A DNA stretch of 64,000 bases from Rhodopseudomonas palustris (GTDB lineage Bacteria; Pseudomonadota; Alphaproteobacteria; Rhizobiales; Xanthobacteraceae). The notes beneath the pieces were generated by a model. It was not told the DNA's origin and did no database searches. It saw nothing but the letters and a program-made list of their open reading frames with translations. The position numbers and the translations under genes were made by a program. Location of the stretch: positions 28,757-92,756 of the forward strand of contig JACRJB010000021.1 in the NCBI GenBank assembly GCA_016215605.1. Reading direction: 5' to 3'. Below, in pieces: positions 9,334 through 17,727 of this stretch. The stretch's first letter is position 1, and each line of letters starts with the position of its first letter.

Positions 9334-11724
9334 GTGACCAAGCGCCCCGATGGAATTCGAGACTATGAGGAGCCGGCGGGCGGATGGGGAGCGCTGAAGG
9401 CGCTGGCCGTCGCGCTGAAGGAACAGCAGATCCTCGTCGAGGGCGTTCCCACTCTGTTGAAGCAGAACCAACCCGACGGCTTCGACTGCCCCGGCTGCGC
9501 CTGGCCCGACCCCAAGCACACCTCGGCCTTCGAATTCTGTGAGAACGGCGCCAAGGCCGTCACCTGGGAATCGACGCCGAAGCGTGTCGGCCCGGAGTTC
9601 TTCGCGCAGCACACAGTCGCATCGCTGTGGGAGCGGTCCGATTATTGGATCGAGGATCAGGGGCGGCTGACCCATCCGCTGCGATACAACGCCGAAACCG
9701 ACAAATACGAAGCGGTCGACTGGCAGGCCGCGTTCGACGATATCGCCACGCGCCTCAACGCGCTCGACAATCCGAATCAGCTCGAGCTGTACACCTCCGG
9801 GCGTGCCTCGAACGAGGCGGCGTTTCTGTTCCAGCTGTTCGGCCGCCAGTTCGGCACCAACAATTTCCCGGACTGTTCGAACATGTGCCACGAGCCGACC
9901 TCGGTCGGCCTGCCACGGTCGATCGGTATCGGCAAGGGCACCGTCACGCTCGAGGACTTCGACAAGGCCGAGCTGATCATCTCGATCGGCCACAATCCCG
10001 GCACCAACCATCCGCGGATGATGACGCCGCTGCGCAACGCCTCGCGGCGCGGCGTCAAGATCATCGTGCTCAATCCATTGCGCGAGCGTGCGCTGGAGCG
10101 CTTCGAGGCACCGCAGGCGCCGATCGAAATGGCGACCACGTCGTCGACGCCGATCGCTTCGTGCTACTTTCAGGTCAAGGTCGGCGGCGACGCGGCTGCC
10201 CTGAAGGGGATCTGCAAGGCGCTGGTCGCCAAGGACAAGGCGGCGCGTGCCGCCGATCTGGCGCCGCTGCTCGATCACACCTTCATCGCCGGCCACACCG
10301 CCGGATTCGCCGAGATGGTCGCCGATCTCGAGACCTGCAACTGGTCCGCGATCGAACGCGCCAGCGGGCTGTCGCGTGCCGACCTCGAACGGGTCGCCGA
10401 CGACTATGCGGCGTCGGACGCCACCATCGTCTGCTACGGCATGGGCGTCACCCAGCACGCCACCGGCACCGCCAATGTCCAGCAGATCGCCAATCTGCTG
10501 TTGCTGAAGGGCAATATCGGCAAGCCGGGCGCCGGCATCTGTCCGCTGCGCGGGCACTCCAATGTCCAGGGCGATCGCACCGTCGGTATCACCGAGCGGC
10601 CTTCGGCGAAGTTACTCGACCGGCTGCGCGATGTGTTCGGCTTCGAGCCGCCGCGCGCGTTCGGCCATTCGGTGGTCGACAGCATTGCGGCGATGCGCGA
10701 CGGCCACGCCAAGGCGGTGATCTGCCTTGGCGGCAATCTGGCGATGGCGGCGTCGGACCCGCAGGCCTGCTTTGCAGGATTCCGCCGGCTCGATCTCGCC
10801 GTGCACCTCGCCACCAAGCTCAATCGCACACATCTGCTGGCGGCCAAGACGACCTATCTGTTCCCGGTGCTGGGCCGCATGGACGCCGACATTCAGGCGT
10901 CCGGCCGCCAGGCGCTCACCGTCGAAGACTCGATGTCGATGGTGCACGCCTCACGCGGCTTCCTCACCCCGCCGAGCGATCAGGTGCGTTCGGAGCCGGC
11001 GATCCTCGCCGGCATCGCCAAGGCGACGCTGGCGGGCCGGACGCGAGTCGATTGGGACGCGCTCGCCGGCAACTACGACCTCATCCGCGACGCCATCGAA
11101 GAAGTGTTTCCGGAGTTCGAGGCCTACAACGATCGAATCCGCAAGCCGGGTGGTTTTCAGCTTCCGAACTCGGCCGCGATGCGGATCTGGAATACGCCGA
11201 CCGGCAAGGCGAACTTCGCGATCTTCGCAGGCCTGGAAGAAGACGAGACCACTGCGGACCCCGACGTGCTGCGGATGACCTCGCTGCGCGCGCACGATCA
11301 GTACAACACCACGATCTACGGACTGAACGACCGCTACCGCGGCGTGTTCGGCCGCCGCGACGTGCTGTTCGTCAACCCCAAGGACCTCGCGCGGCTGGGA
11401 TTCGTCGAGGGCGACGTCGTCGATGTCGCGACCGCGCTGGACTACGCGCGGCCCGACCGCATCGTGCAGGGACTGACGCTGGTCAGCTACAATCTGCCGG
11501 ACGGCTGCTGCGCGTCTTACTACCCGGAAATCCAGCCGCTGGTGGCGCTCGAATTTCGCGATCCGGAGTGTCTGACGCCGTCCTACAAATCGATCCCCGT
11601 CAAGATCACGCCCGCCACGGCGCCGCTCGCCGGCGATCGGGCGGTGGCGCGCGACGGGATCGTCGGCAGACCTCCGACCGAGACGGCCGCTGCCCAACCT
11701 TCGCCGACTTCCCCCACCGAATGA
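9334..11724 (+). CDS. FdhF/YdeP-family molybdopterin oxidoreductase
   Basis: 796 residues. The N-terminus (AAGGWGAL-like EPAGGWGALKAL, then FDCPGCAWPDP) is the hallmark of the YdeP family, relatives of formate dehydrogenase alpha subunits. SNMCHEPTS marks the molybdenum-site region, and the C-terminal MopB domain (YGLNDRYRGVF) is intact. In place of a complete 4Fe-4S CxxC..C..C set there is only CPGC plus CENG, so cluster content is uncertain. Substrate is unknown; in E. coli YdeP is linked to acid resistance. GTG 9334, preceded by AGAGG, aligns with YdeP better than TTG 9301. Short gap to cydA suggests co-transcription with the bd oxidase. Confidence 0.85.
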   Translation: MTKRPDGIRDYEEPAGGWGALKALAVALKEQQILVEGVPTLLKQNQPDGFDCPGCAWPDPKHTSAFEFCENGAKAVTWESTPKRVGPEFFAQHTVASLWERSDYWIEDQGRLTHPLRYNAETDKYEAVDWQAAFDDIATRLNALDNPNQLELYTSGRASNEAAFLFQLFGRQFGTNNFPDCSNMCHEPTSVGLPRSIGIGKGTVTLEDFDKAELIISIGHNPGTNHPRMMTPLRNASRRGVKIIVLNPLRERALERFEAPQAPIEMATTSSTPIASCYFQVKVGGDAAALKGICKALVAKDKAARAADLAPLLDHTFIAGHTAGFAEMVADLETCNWSAIERASGLSRADLERVADDYAASDATIVCYGMGVTQHATGTANVQQIANLLLLKGNIGKPGAGICPLRGHSNVQGDRTVGITERPSAKLLDRLRDVFGFEPPRAFGHSVVDSIAAMRDGHAKAVICLGGNLAMAASDPQACFAGFRRLDLAVHLATKLNRTHLLAAKTTYLFPVLGRMDADIQASGRQALTVEDSMSMVHASRGFLTPPSDQVRSEPAILAGIAKATLAGRTRVDWDALAGNYDLIRDAIEEVFPEFEAYNDRIRKPGGFQLPNSAAMRIWNTPTGKANFAIFAGLEEDETTADPDVLRMTSLRAHDQYNTTIYGLNDRYRGVFGRRDVLFVNPKDLARLGFVEGDVVDVATALDYARPDRIVQGLTLVSYNLPDGCCASYYPEIQPLVALEFRDPECLTPSYKSIPVKITPATAPLAGDRAVARDGIVGRPPTETAAAQPSPTSPTE

Positions 11725-11742
11725 ACTGAACAGGCTCACCCG

Positions 11743-13140
11743 ATGGATCAACTCCTCCTCTCCCGACTGCAGTTCGCGTTCACGATCGGCTATCATATTC
11801 TGTGGCCGGCCTTCACCATCGGAATCGCCTGGTTCATCGTGGTGCTGAGTGCGCTGTGGCTGCGCACGCACAACCCGGTGTACCGCGATCTGGTCCGCTT
11901 CTGGACCAAGGTGTTCGCGCTCGCCTTCGGCATGGGCGTCGTCACCGGCGTCGTCATCTCGTATCAGCTCGGATTGAACTGGTCTGGCTACGCCCGGGCG
12001 ACCGCCGATGCGATCGGGCCGCTGTTCGTGATGGAGGTGCTCACCGCGTTCTTCCTCGAGGCCGGCTTCATCGGCGTGATGCTGTACGGCCAGGAGAGGG
12101 TCGGGGAGAAACTGCACTTCGTCGCCTGCCTGATCGTCGCGATCGGCACGGTGCTGTCGGCGTTCTGGATCATCTCGGCGAACTCCTGGATGCAGACGCC
12201 CACCGCCTTCACCACGACGGCCGAAGGCCGGTTCGTCGCCACCGACTTCTGGGGCGTCGTGTTTAATCCGTCGATGCCCTACCGGCTGGCGCACATGATC
12301 ACCGCGAGCTTCATCACCGGCGGGTTCGTGGTGACAGGCGTGGCAGCGTTCTGGATCTGGCGCGGGCGTCCCGCCGATCAACCGGCGGCGCGCAAGGCGT
12401 TCTCGATCTGCCTTGCTCTGCTGGCGGTGCTGATGCCGGCGCAGATGCTGATCGGCGATCAGCACGGGCTGAACACCCGCAAATATCAGCCGATGAAGCT
12501 CGCCGCCATCGAAGCGCGCTGGGATACGGCGCGGCGCGTGCCGATCAATCTGATCGCCTGGCCGGACGAGAAGGCGGAACGCAACGACTACGCGCTCGAG
12601 ATTCCGCTGCTCGGCAGCCTGATCCTGACGCATTCGCTGAACGGCGAAGTGAAAGGCCTGAAGGAAGTGCCGCCGTCGGAACGCCCGCCCGTGCTTCCCG
12701 TGTTCCTGGCCTTCCGCGTCATGGTCGGCTGCGGGATGCTTTTGCTTCTGGTCGCCTTCACCGGGCTGTATCTGCGCTGGCGCGGACGGCTCTACACGAC
12801 GCGCTGGTACCAGATCGCCTGCATGGGTTGCGTCCCGCTCGGCTTCATCGCCACGCTGGCCGGCTGGGTGGTGACTGAGGTCGGACGGCAGCCCTATGTG
12901 ATCTACGGACATTTCCGCACGGCCGAGGCGGTGTCGCCGATCGCCACCGGCGCCGTCGCCAGCTCGATGGCGATCGCCTTCGTCCTCTACAACTGCCTGC
13001 TGCTCGGCTTCTTCTGGTACGCCGGCCGGCTGGCCTGGCGCGGCCCGATGAGCGCCCTGCCGACTCATCAGGCCGTGCCGCTGGCGACTGTCGCCGCCGC
13101 GCTTGGACAGAACTCCCCAACCCCTAAAGGTGCGAAATGA
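11743..13140 (+). CDS. cydA: bd-type quinol oxidase subunit I, cyanide-insensitive (CIO) type
   Basis: 465 residues with about nine membrane helices. It carries the N-terminal haem ligand region FTIGYHILWPAFTIG (His18) and later SMPYRLAHMITASF (second haem His). The quinol-binding Q-loop after GDQHGLNTRKYQP is short, the form found in CioA-type oxidases rather than the long E. coli CydA loop. The C-terminal EVGRQPYVIYGHFRT is also CIO-like. The enzyme reduces O2 to water with quinol at high affinity and without pumping protons. Its stop overlaps the cydB start (ATGA). Confidence 0.93.
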   Translation: MDQLLLSRLQFAFTIGYHILWPAFTIGIAWFIVVLSALWLRTHNPVYRDLVRFWTKVFALAFGMGVVTGVVISYQLGLNWSGYARATADAIGPLFVMEVLTAFFLEAGFIGVMLYGQERVGEKLHFVACLIVAIGTVLSAFWIISANSWMQTPTAFTTTAEGRFVATDFWGVVFNPSMPYRLAHMITASFITGGFVVTGVAAFWIWRGRPADQPAARKAFSICLALLAVLMPAQMLIGDQHGLNTRKYQPMKLAAIEARWDTARRVPINLIAWPDEKAERNDYALEIPLLGSLILTHSLNGEVKGLKEVPPSERPPVLPVFLAFRVMVGCGMLLLLVAFTGLYLRWRGRLYTTRWYQIACMGCVPLGFIATLAGWVVTEVGRQPYVIYGHFRTAEAVSPIATGAVASSMAIAFVLYNCLLLGFFWYAGRLAWRGPMSALPTHQAVPLATVAAALGQNSPTPKGAK

Positions 13141-14162
13141 GCATGATGGCGAACTTCGACTTTGCGGCCTTCTTCGCTGTCAGCGCGGCGATCGTGATTG
13201 GCCTGTATGTGGTGCTGGATGGCTTCGACCTCGGCGTCGGCATCCTGTTTCCGTTCGCGCCGCGCTCCTCGGATCGGGACGTGATGATGACGACGCTGGA
13301 GCCGTTCTGGGACGGCAACGAGACCTGGCTGGTGCTGGGCGGCATGGTGTTGCTGGGCGCGTTTCCTCTCGCCTTCGCGATCCTGCTGCCGGCGTTCTAC
13401 GTGCCGCTGTGCCTGATGCTGTTCGGCCTGGTCATTCGCGGCGTTGCGTTCGAATTCCGCTCGCAAGGCGGGCGATTCCAGATCATCTGGTCCGCGACCT
13501 TCGCGGCCGGTTCGTTCATCGCCGCGTTCTGTCAGGGGGCGGTTCTTGGAGCCTTCGTCGGGCGCAGCATCGCGGTGTCGGATGGTGCGTTCGCGGGTGG
13601 ACCGTTCGACTGGCTCGGGCTGTTCTCGATCGCGACCGGTCTTGGCGTGGTCGCCGCCTACGGCCTGCTGGGCGCCTGCTGGCTGGTGTGGAAGACAGGC
13701 GGCTCGACGCAGAATTTCGGCCGCGAATTGATGTTGCCGACGCTGCTGTGCGCCGGCGGCGCGATCCTGCTCGTCAGCGTCTGGACGCCGTTCGTCAAGC
13801 CGCAGATCGCCGAACGCTGGTTCGTATGGCCGGACATGCTGTGGCTGGCACCGCTGCCGATCATAGCGGTCCTGGCTGGGATCGGCATTCTTCTGACGCG
13901 CTGGAGCGAACGCGAGTGGGCACCGTTGGCCTTGTCCCTTCTGCTGTTCATCACGTCGCTGGCCGGGCTCGGCGCCAGCGTGTGGCCCGAAGCCATTCCG
14001 GGCGTGATGACGATCTGGCAGGCATCGTCGATGCACCGGACCCAGGTCATCGTCGCCGGCGCCATCGTGATCATCGTGCCGATCATCCTCGCTTATATCG
14101 GCTACGGCTACTGGCTGTTCCGCGGCAAAACCAAGCCGGTTCCGGAGTTTCCGGAGAGCTGA
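13137..14162 (+). CDS. cydB: bd-type quinol oxidase subunit II
   Basis: 341 residues, about nine helices. The N-terminus has the family signature (VVLDGFDLGVGILFPF, then FWDGNETWLVLGG). It forms the heterodimer with CydA. Overlaps cydA by 4 nt. No cydX-like mini-protein with clear similarity follows; the next 80 bases before the zinc-finger gene look empty. No cydDC assembly transporter is nearby. Confidence 0.94.
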   Translation: MSMMANFDFAAFFAVSAAIVIGLYVVLDGFDLGVGILFPFAPRSSDRDVMMTTLEPFWDGNETWLVLGGMVLLGAFPLAFAILLPAFYVPLCLMLFGLVIRGVAFEFRSQGGRFQIIWSATFAAGSFIAAFCQGAVLGAFVGRSIAVSDGAFAGGPFDWLGLFSIATGLGVVAAYGLLGACWLVWKTGGSTQNFGRELMLPTLLCAGGAILLVSVWTPFVKPQIAERWFVWPDMLWLAPLPIIAVLAGIGILLTRWSEREWAPLALSLLLFITSLAGLGASVWPEAIPGVMTIWQASSMHRTQVIVAGAIVIIVPIILAYIGYGYWLFRGKTKPVPEFPES

Positions 14163-14245
14163 GGCAAGCCGCGGCGGCCGTTTCGCAGGAGCTGTGAACG
14201 TCTACCGCCGGTTATTGTTGTGGTGGTCGAACGAGGGAGAAGCGA

Positions 14246-14554
14246 ATGTCGAAAGGCTGCAAACACATCGCGGGCATTCGCGACGTCACGCCGAGCGCGC
14301 TCGGCTGCGAGGAATGCCTGAAGATCGGCAGCCCGTGGGTGCATCTGCGGATCTGCCGGACCTGTGGCCATGTCGGGTGCTGCGACGACTCCCCGCACCG
14401 ACACGCGACCCGCCATTTCCATGCGACCGCGCATCCGGTCATCGAGGGATACGATCCGCCGGAAGGGTGGGGCTGGTGCTATGTCGACGAGGTTCTGTTC
14501 GATCTGTCCGACCGGATGACCCCGCATAACGGGCCGATCCCGCGATACTTCTGA
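14246..14554 (+). CDS. UBP-type zinc-finger domain protein
   Basis: 102 residues that are essentially one ZnF-UBP domain: CKHI at the N-terminus, CEEC, CRTCGHVGCCDDSPHRHATRHFHATAHPV, the Cys/His pattern that holds zinc in ubiquitin-protease zinc fingers. Bacterial stand-alone copies exist; their function is not known and no ubiquitin is expected here. GGGAGAAG precedes the ATG. Follows cydB after 83 bases and could belong to the same transcript. Confidence 0.85.
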   Translation: MSKGCKHIAGIRDVTPSALGCEECLKIGSPWVHLRICRTCGHVGCCDDSPHRHATRHFHATAHPVIEGYDPPEGWGWCYVDEVLFDLSDRMTPHNGPIPRYF

Positions 14555-14640
14555 CACCCTCTCCACGTCCCGGATCGCCAAGGAACCTCGCTCGATAGGA
14601 CCACAACGCTCACTTGTTTCTGCCAATGAGGAGTCGTGCC

Positions 14641-14982
14641 GTGACACGGACTGTGATCGTCCTTCCACTAGTCATTGCCTGCGTACTCGATAGCGGTGCG
14701 GCCTATGCGGGGGCATGCACGCGCTCGATTGTCAGACTGCAGTCTCAGGTCGATGCGGCGATCGAAGCCCGGCTGTCTGCACAGCCTTGGCGGCCGGAGA
14801 GCCTGTCCGCGCTACGGGGCTATCAACCAACGCCTCACTCGCTGGCCGTCGCCTCGGCAGATCCCGACCTTCAACAAGCTCTGGGTGCACTCGAACTTGC
14901 ACGAGCCGCGGATCGTGCTGGCGACCGTGATGGCTGCCGGCGCGAGCTTCGGCGCGCCGATGCCGTGTTGCGGCGATCTTGA
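14641..14982 (+). CDS. Small secreted protein, unknown
   Basis: 113 residues from a GTG at 14641, chosen because AGGAG lies 7 nt upstream; the open frame extends to 14614 without a ribosome site. It begins VTRTVIVLPLVIACVLDSGAAYAGAC, a Sec signal peptide with a probable AYA cleavage site. The mature part is mostly helical and charged (QSQVDAAIEARL, QALGALELARAADRAGDRDGCRRELRRADAVL) with two cysteines. I do not recognise a family. A periplasmic location is expected. Confidence 0.6.
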   Translation: MTRTVIVLPLVIACVLDSGAAYAGACTRSIVRLQSQVDAAIEARLSAQPWRPESLSALRGYQPTPHSLAVASADPDLQQALGALELARAADRAGDRDGCRRELRRADAVLRRS

Positions 14983-15165
14983 GCCGGCGGCCCGCAGATC
15001 GCGGCGCATCAACAAGGTGCGGTCCGGCCGGGTGCCGCCCGCGCGTCTTGCATCGTCCAGACGTCCGGGGTGCGCATACGTCCGTATGATGTTCGGTTGA
15101 ACCTAACGCTTCATATTAACACGAGCGCGCATCGTGGCGCGTGAGCGTCAATGTGGAGGTCAGCC

Positions 15166-16011
15166 TTGTCGCATCCATTTTGCGAGTTCGCCAGCGAATC
15201 ACACCCGAACCGTCGGGCCGCGAGCATCCGGGCCCAAGCGGACGCCCTTGACCAGCATCGAGATCGGTCTGCCCATCACCGTGCCGAGACGATCGCCTTT
15301 AAGAGCATCGCGGCGTCGATCAGCATTGTGGAGGGTGAGGGGGCCGCCGTTCGTGGGAGCCGGGACGGGTGGCGATATCGAGCAGCCGATGGCGGTCCTG
15401 AAACGCTGTTGAGTTTTCCCGACGTGGCTCGTCCGTTCGCCCGCCCCGGGGCAGATACGTCCGCCGATCAGGATCCGGTGGTCGCCAGGTTGTCCGAGGC
15501 TCTGGCGGCGGCCGAGCGCGAACCTTCTGAATTCTCCGCGCTCTATGCGGACGCCGTGCGCCTGGTGACGGTGGTTCGTCGCCTCAGTATCGAGGGGCAC
15601 GCCAGCGCCCTCAAGCAGCAGCAGACGACGGCGACCACGGGCCTTCCGAAATGGCGCTTGAAGTTGGTTTGCGATCACGTCACGGCGCATCTCGGCGAGA
15701 AGGTGACGCTGACCGACATGGCGGCGGCGGCGCGGCTGAGTCGTATGCATTTCGCAGCGCTGTTTCTGCGGTCGACCGGCATGCGGCCACATCAATATCT
15801 GCTGCAGCGACGCATCGCGGCCGCGCAGGAACTACTCCAGGACGCCAACCAGCCGATCATCCAGATCGCCATTCAGGTCGGATTTCAGACCCAGGCGCAC
15901 TTCACCACTGTCTTCAAGAAGATCACCGGTGTAACACCGGCAAAATGGCGAGAGATGGTGATGCCGCAAGGCTCGCATCCCGATCAGTTCGGCAGCGGCG
16001 TCGTCTCCTAG
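15166..16011 (+). CDS. AraC-family transcriptional regulator
   Basis: 281 residues. The C-terminal third is an AraC/XylS double helix-turn-helix: first HTH around VTLTDMAAAARLSRMHFAALF, second around PIIQIAIQVGFQTQAHFTTVFKKITGVTPAKWR. The N-terminal two thirds have no cupin-like pattern I can name, so the inducer is unknown. The start is a TTG at 15166 with GGAGGT 6 nt upstream; ATG 15151 in frame overlaps that ribosome site. Nearby candidate targets are the downstream histidine kinase or itself. Confidence 0.8.
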   Translation: MSHPFCEFASESHPNRRAASIRAQADALDQHRDRSAHHRAETIAFKSIAASISIVEGEGAAVRGSRDGWRYRAADGGPETLLSFPDVARPFARPGADTSADQDPVVARLSEALAAAEREPSEFSALYADAVRLVTVVRRLSIEGHASALKQQQTTATTGLPKWRLKLVCDHVTAHLGEKVTLTDMAAAARLSRMHFAALFLRSTGMRPHQYLLQRRIAAAQELLQDANQPIIQIAIQVGFQTQAHFTTVFKKITGVTPAKWREMVMPQGSHPDQFGSGVVS

Positions 16012-16140
16012 GCTTGGCCGTATGTCGTTGCGCTCAGCGGCGCTTCAAGACGAACAGCGGTCGCCAGCTTAACACCTCAGTACAGTATCGTTCGCCGAGC
16101 CGAATGGCATAATCCTCCCGCAATCGTGGAGATACAGACA

Positions 16141-16839
16141 ATGATTGGCGAGCCTTCCATTCACGGAGCGAAGTCGATGTTCTCCGATGGTCCGATCGGT
16201 CAACACATGAACGCCGAGTGTAATCATCGGATAGCCAACAGTCTGCAGATGGTTGCGTCGATGATCTCGATGGAGAGCATGCAGCTCAATGACGACCGGG
16301 CGCGGCGCAGCTTGGAAATGGCAGGTTTGAGGATACAGGCGATCGCGGGAGTACATCGCAGGCTCTATTCCACGCCCCTGGGCGAGGACTCTCTCGATCT
16401 CGCCGACTATCTGATGTCGTTGATCGGGGAGCTTCGCCCGCTGTGCCTGCCGTCTCTCAATTCGGGCAAGCTGGTCACGGATCTCAGCCCGATGGCGGTG
16501 CGTCCCGAAATCGGGACCAGCCTTGGTCTTATTGCAGCCGAGGCGATCGTCAATGCCTGCAAGTACGCCTACAGTGACGGGCGATGCGGCGATGTCGTCG
16601 TTCAGATCCGTCGCAACGACCTCGGGACAGGAACGATGTCGATAGCCGACACCGGGCGTGGGCTGTCGGCTGATAATGGACCTTCGAAGTCTGGCTTTGG
16701 AAGCCGCGTGATCGATCTCGCGGCGGATCGCATCGGCGCAACCCTCCGCTATGAGGACAATCGACCAGGGACGAGGCTCATCGTCGATTTTGCGGTGAAG
16801 TCCTGCACGCGTGTACCGATATTCTCAGTCCCTGAATAA
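16141..16839 (+). CDS. Small HisKA_2-type sensor histidine kinase
   Basis: 232 residues with no membrane segment and no sensor domain. The HisKA_2 phosphoacceptor box is ECNHRIANSLQMVASMI (His29), and the HATPase region shows AAEAIVNACKYAY (N box), IADTGRGL (G1) and SGFGSRVIDLAADRIGATL (G2). Such kinases in alphaproteobacteria typically feed general-stress or light-response circuits through PhyR or single-domain receivers; no receiver gene is in the window. ATG 16141 follows GGAG by 9 nt; an in-frame GTG at 16126 is less likely. Confidence 0.82.
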   Translation: MIGEPSIHGAKSMFSDGPIGQHMNAECNHRIANSLQMVASMISMESMQLNDDRARRSLEMAGLRIQAIAGVHRRLYSTPLGEDSLDLADYLMSLIGELRPLCLPSLNSGKLVTDLSPMAVRPEIGTSLGLIAAEAIVNACKYAYSDGRCGDVVVQIRRNDLGTGTMSIADTGRGLSADNGPSKSGFGSRVIDLAADRIGATLRYEDNRPGTRLIVDFAVKSCTRVPIFSVPE

Positions 16840-17173
16840 ATCTCGAAGTGACGACGATCGAGGAGGTGGGTGTGTCGACCATACGACCGAGAATTGTCTT
16901 GGGCGGCCCGACACATCAAGCAAGTCCGCGCTCAGGATGGAAGACGGCACGACGTTTGTGCCCGATGCCGCCGATCGCGGCTGAGCCCGGCACGCGGGGC
17001 GCGCCGAGGTCGATCTTTACGATCTGAGCCGCCCTGCCGGCCCCGAAATCTCAGCGTGAGATATACTTATAGTCGCGAATGCGGGCGATGCTGGATTGCG
17101 GCGCCGAACGACGCCCAAGCGATAGAGCCAACATCTGCATGCAGGACGGCGCCACTATGCCGGAGAGATGCGA
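16840..17173. other. Intergenic, no feature seen
   Basis: About 330 bases. Frames through here are short, arginine-rich and without plausible ribosome sites. I see nothing that looks like a gene or structured RNA. Confidence 0.5.
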
Positions 17174-17201
17174 GGGAGCGCCGAAGTTCGTCGGCGCTCC
17201 C
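17174..17201 (-). terminator. Perfect 11-bp hairpin after DUF3551 gene
   Basis: GGGAGCGCCGA (17174-17184) pairs perfectly with TCGGCGCTCCC (17191-17201) around a 6-nt loop, starting 22 nt beyond the stop of the minus-strand gene. No T-run on that strand, so it is called from stem strength and position. Confidence 0.6.
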
Positions 17202-17222
17202 GGCTCGGCTCGGTCTGCGGCG

Positions 17223-17453
17223 TTAACGTACCGGCGTCTGAGTGCTGGCGTTGCCGAACAGCAGATGGGGATTGACGGAACATTCGCCGCCGACGCCCGA
17301 CGCGCTGGCGCGGCACTGCGCGAGCGTCCGATACTCGCATTCCAGGGCATCCGCAGTGCCGTAGTTGACGCACCACTTGTAGGATGCGGCCGAGGCTGCG
17401 CCCGCGTTCAGCAGGCCGACGCCAACAACCGACAACATCAAGAGCTTCTTCAT
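17223..17453 (-). CDS. DUF3551 small secreted protein
   Basis: 76 residues: a signal peptide (MKKLLMLSVVGVGLLNAGAASA) followed by a ~50-residue mature domain SYKWCVNYGTADALECEYRT-LAQCRASASG-GGECSVNP with four cysteines in the DUF3551 spacing, likely forming two disulfides in the periplasm. The family is abundant in Bradyrhizobium and Rhodopseudomonas and has no known function. GAGG lies 8 nt before the ATG at 17453. Confidence 0.88.
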   Translation of the reverse strand: MKKLLMLSVVGVGLLNAGAASAASYKWCVNYGTADALECEYRTLAQCRASASGVGGECSVNPHLLFGNASTQTPVR

Positions 17454-17546
17454 CGTTCCATCCTCGCTTGTTCGGCAAACCGCTTGCCGTGCAGAACCCA
17501 TTTGCGTGCCGGATCGTGGTGATCATTGCCGATTATTTCGTGCCTA

Positions 17547-17558
17547 TTCGAATTCGAA
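17547..17558. promoter_or_regulatory. 12-bp palindrome upstream of efflux operon
   Basis: TTCGAATTCGAA, a perfect palindrome in the 274-base gap between the divergent DUF3551 and FUSC genes. It could be an operator for the efflux operon; position is the only support. Confidence 0.25.
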
Positions 17559-17727
17559 CGGCTGGCGACCCAAACCAAGGTTGGTATCAGGTGCGCCGCC
17601 TCGCCCGTGCGCGGCGCTTAGTTCATTGGAGGGCGAGGCCGGCCGCGTCGGCAAACCATTGTATGATGGAGCTCGTCACGCACCGGATCCATCTGGGATG
17701 CATCCAGCTTCGAGGTGTCCGGCTAAG

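Noticed and set aside
10951..13068. 705-codon minus-strand open frame across the molybdoenzyme and cydA
   Set aside because: Runs antisense to two clear genes, crosses their boundary, and the translation is low-complexity Arg/His/Asp/Glu without any domain.
16870..17226. Plus-strand open frame in the gap before the DUF3551 gene
   Set aside because: Arg/Cys/Ser-rich translation, no ribosome site, ends inside the antisense of a real gene.
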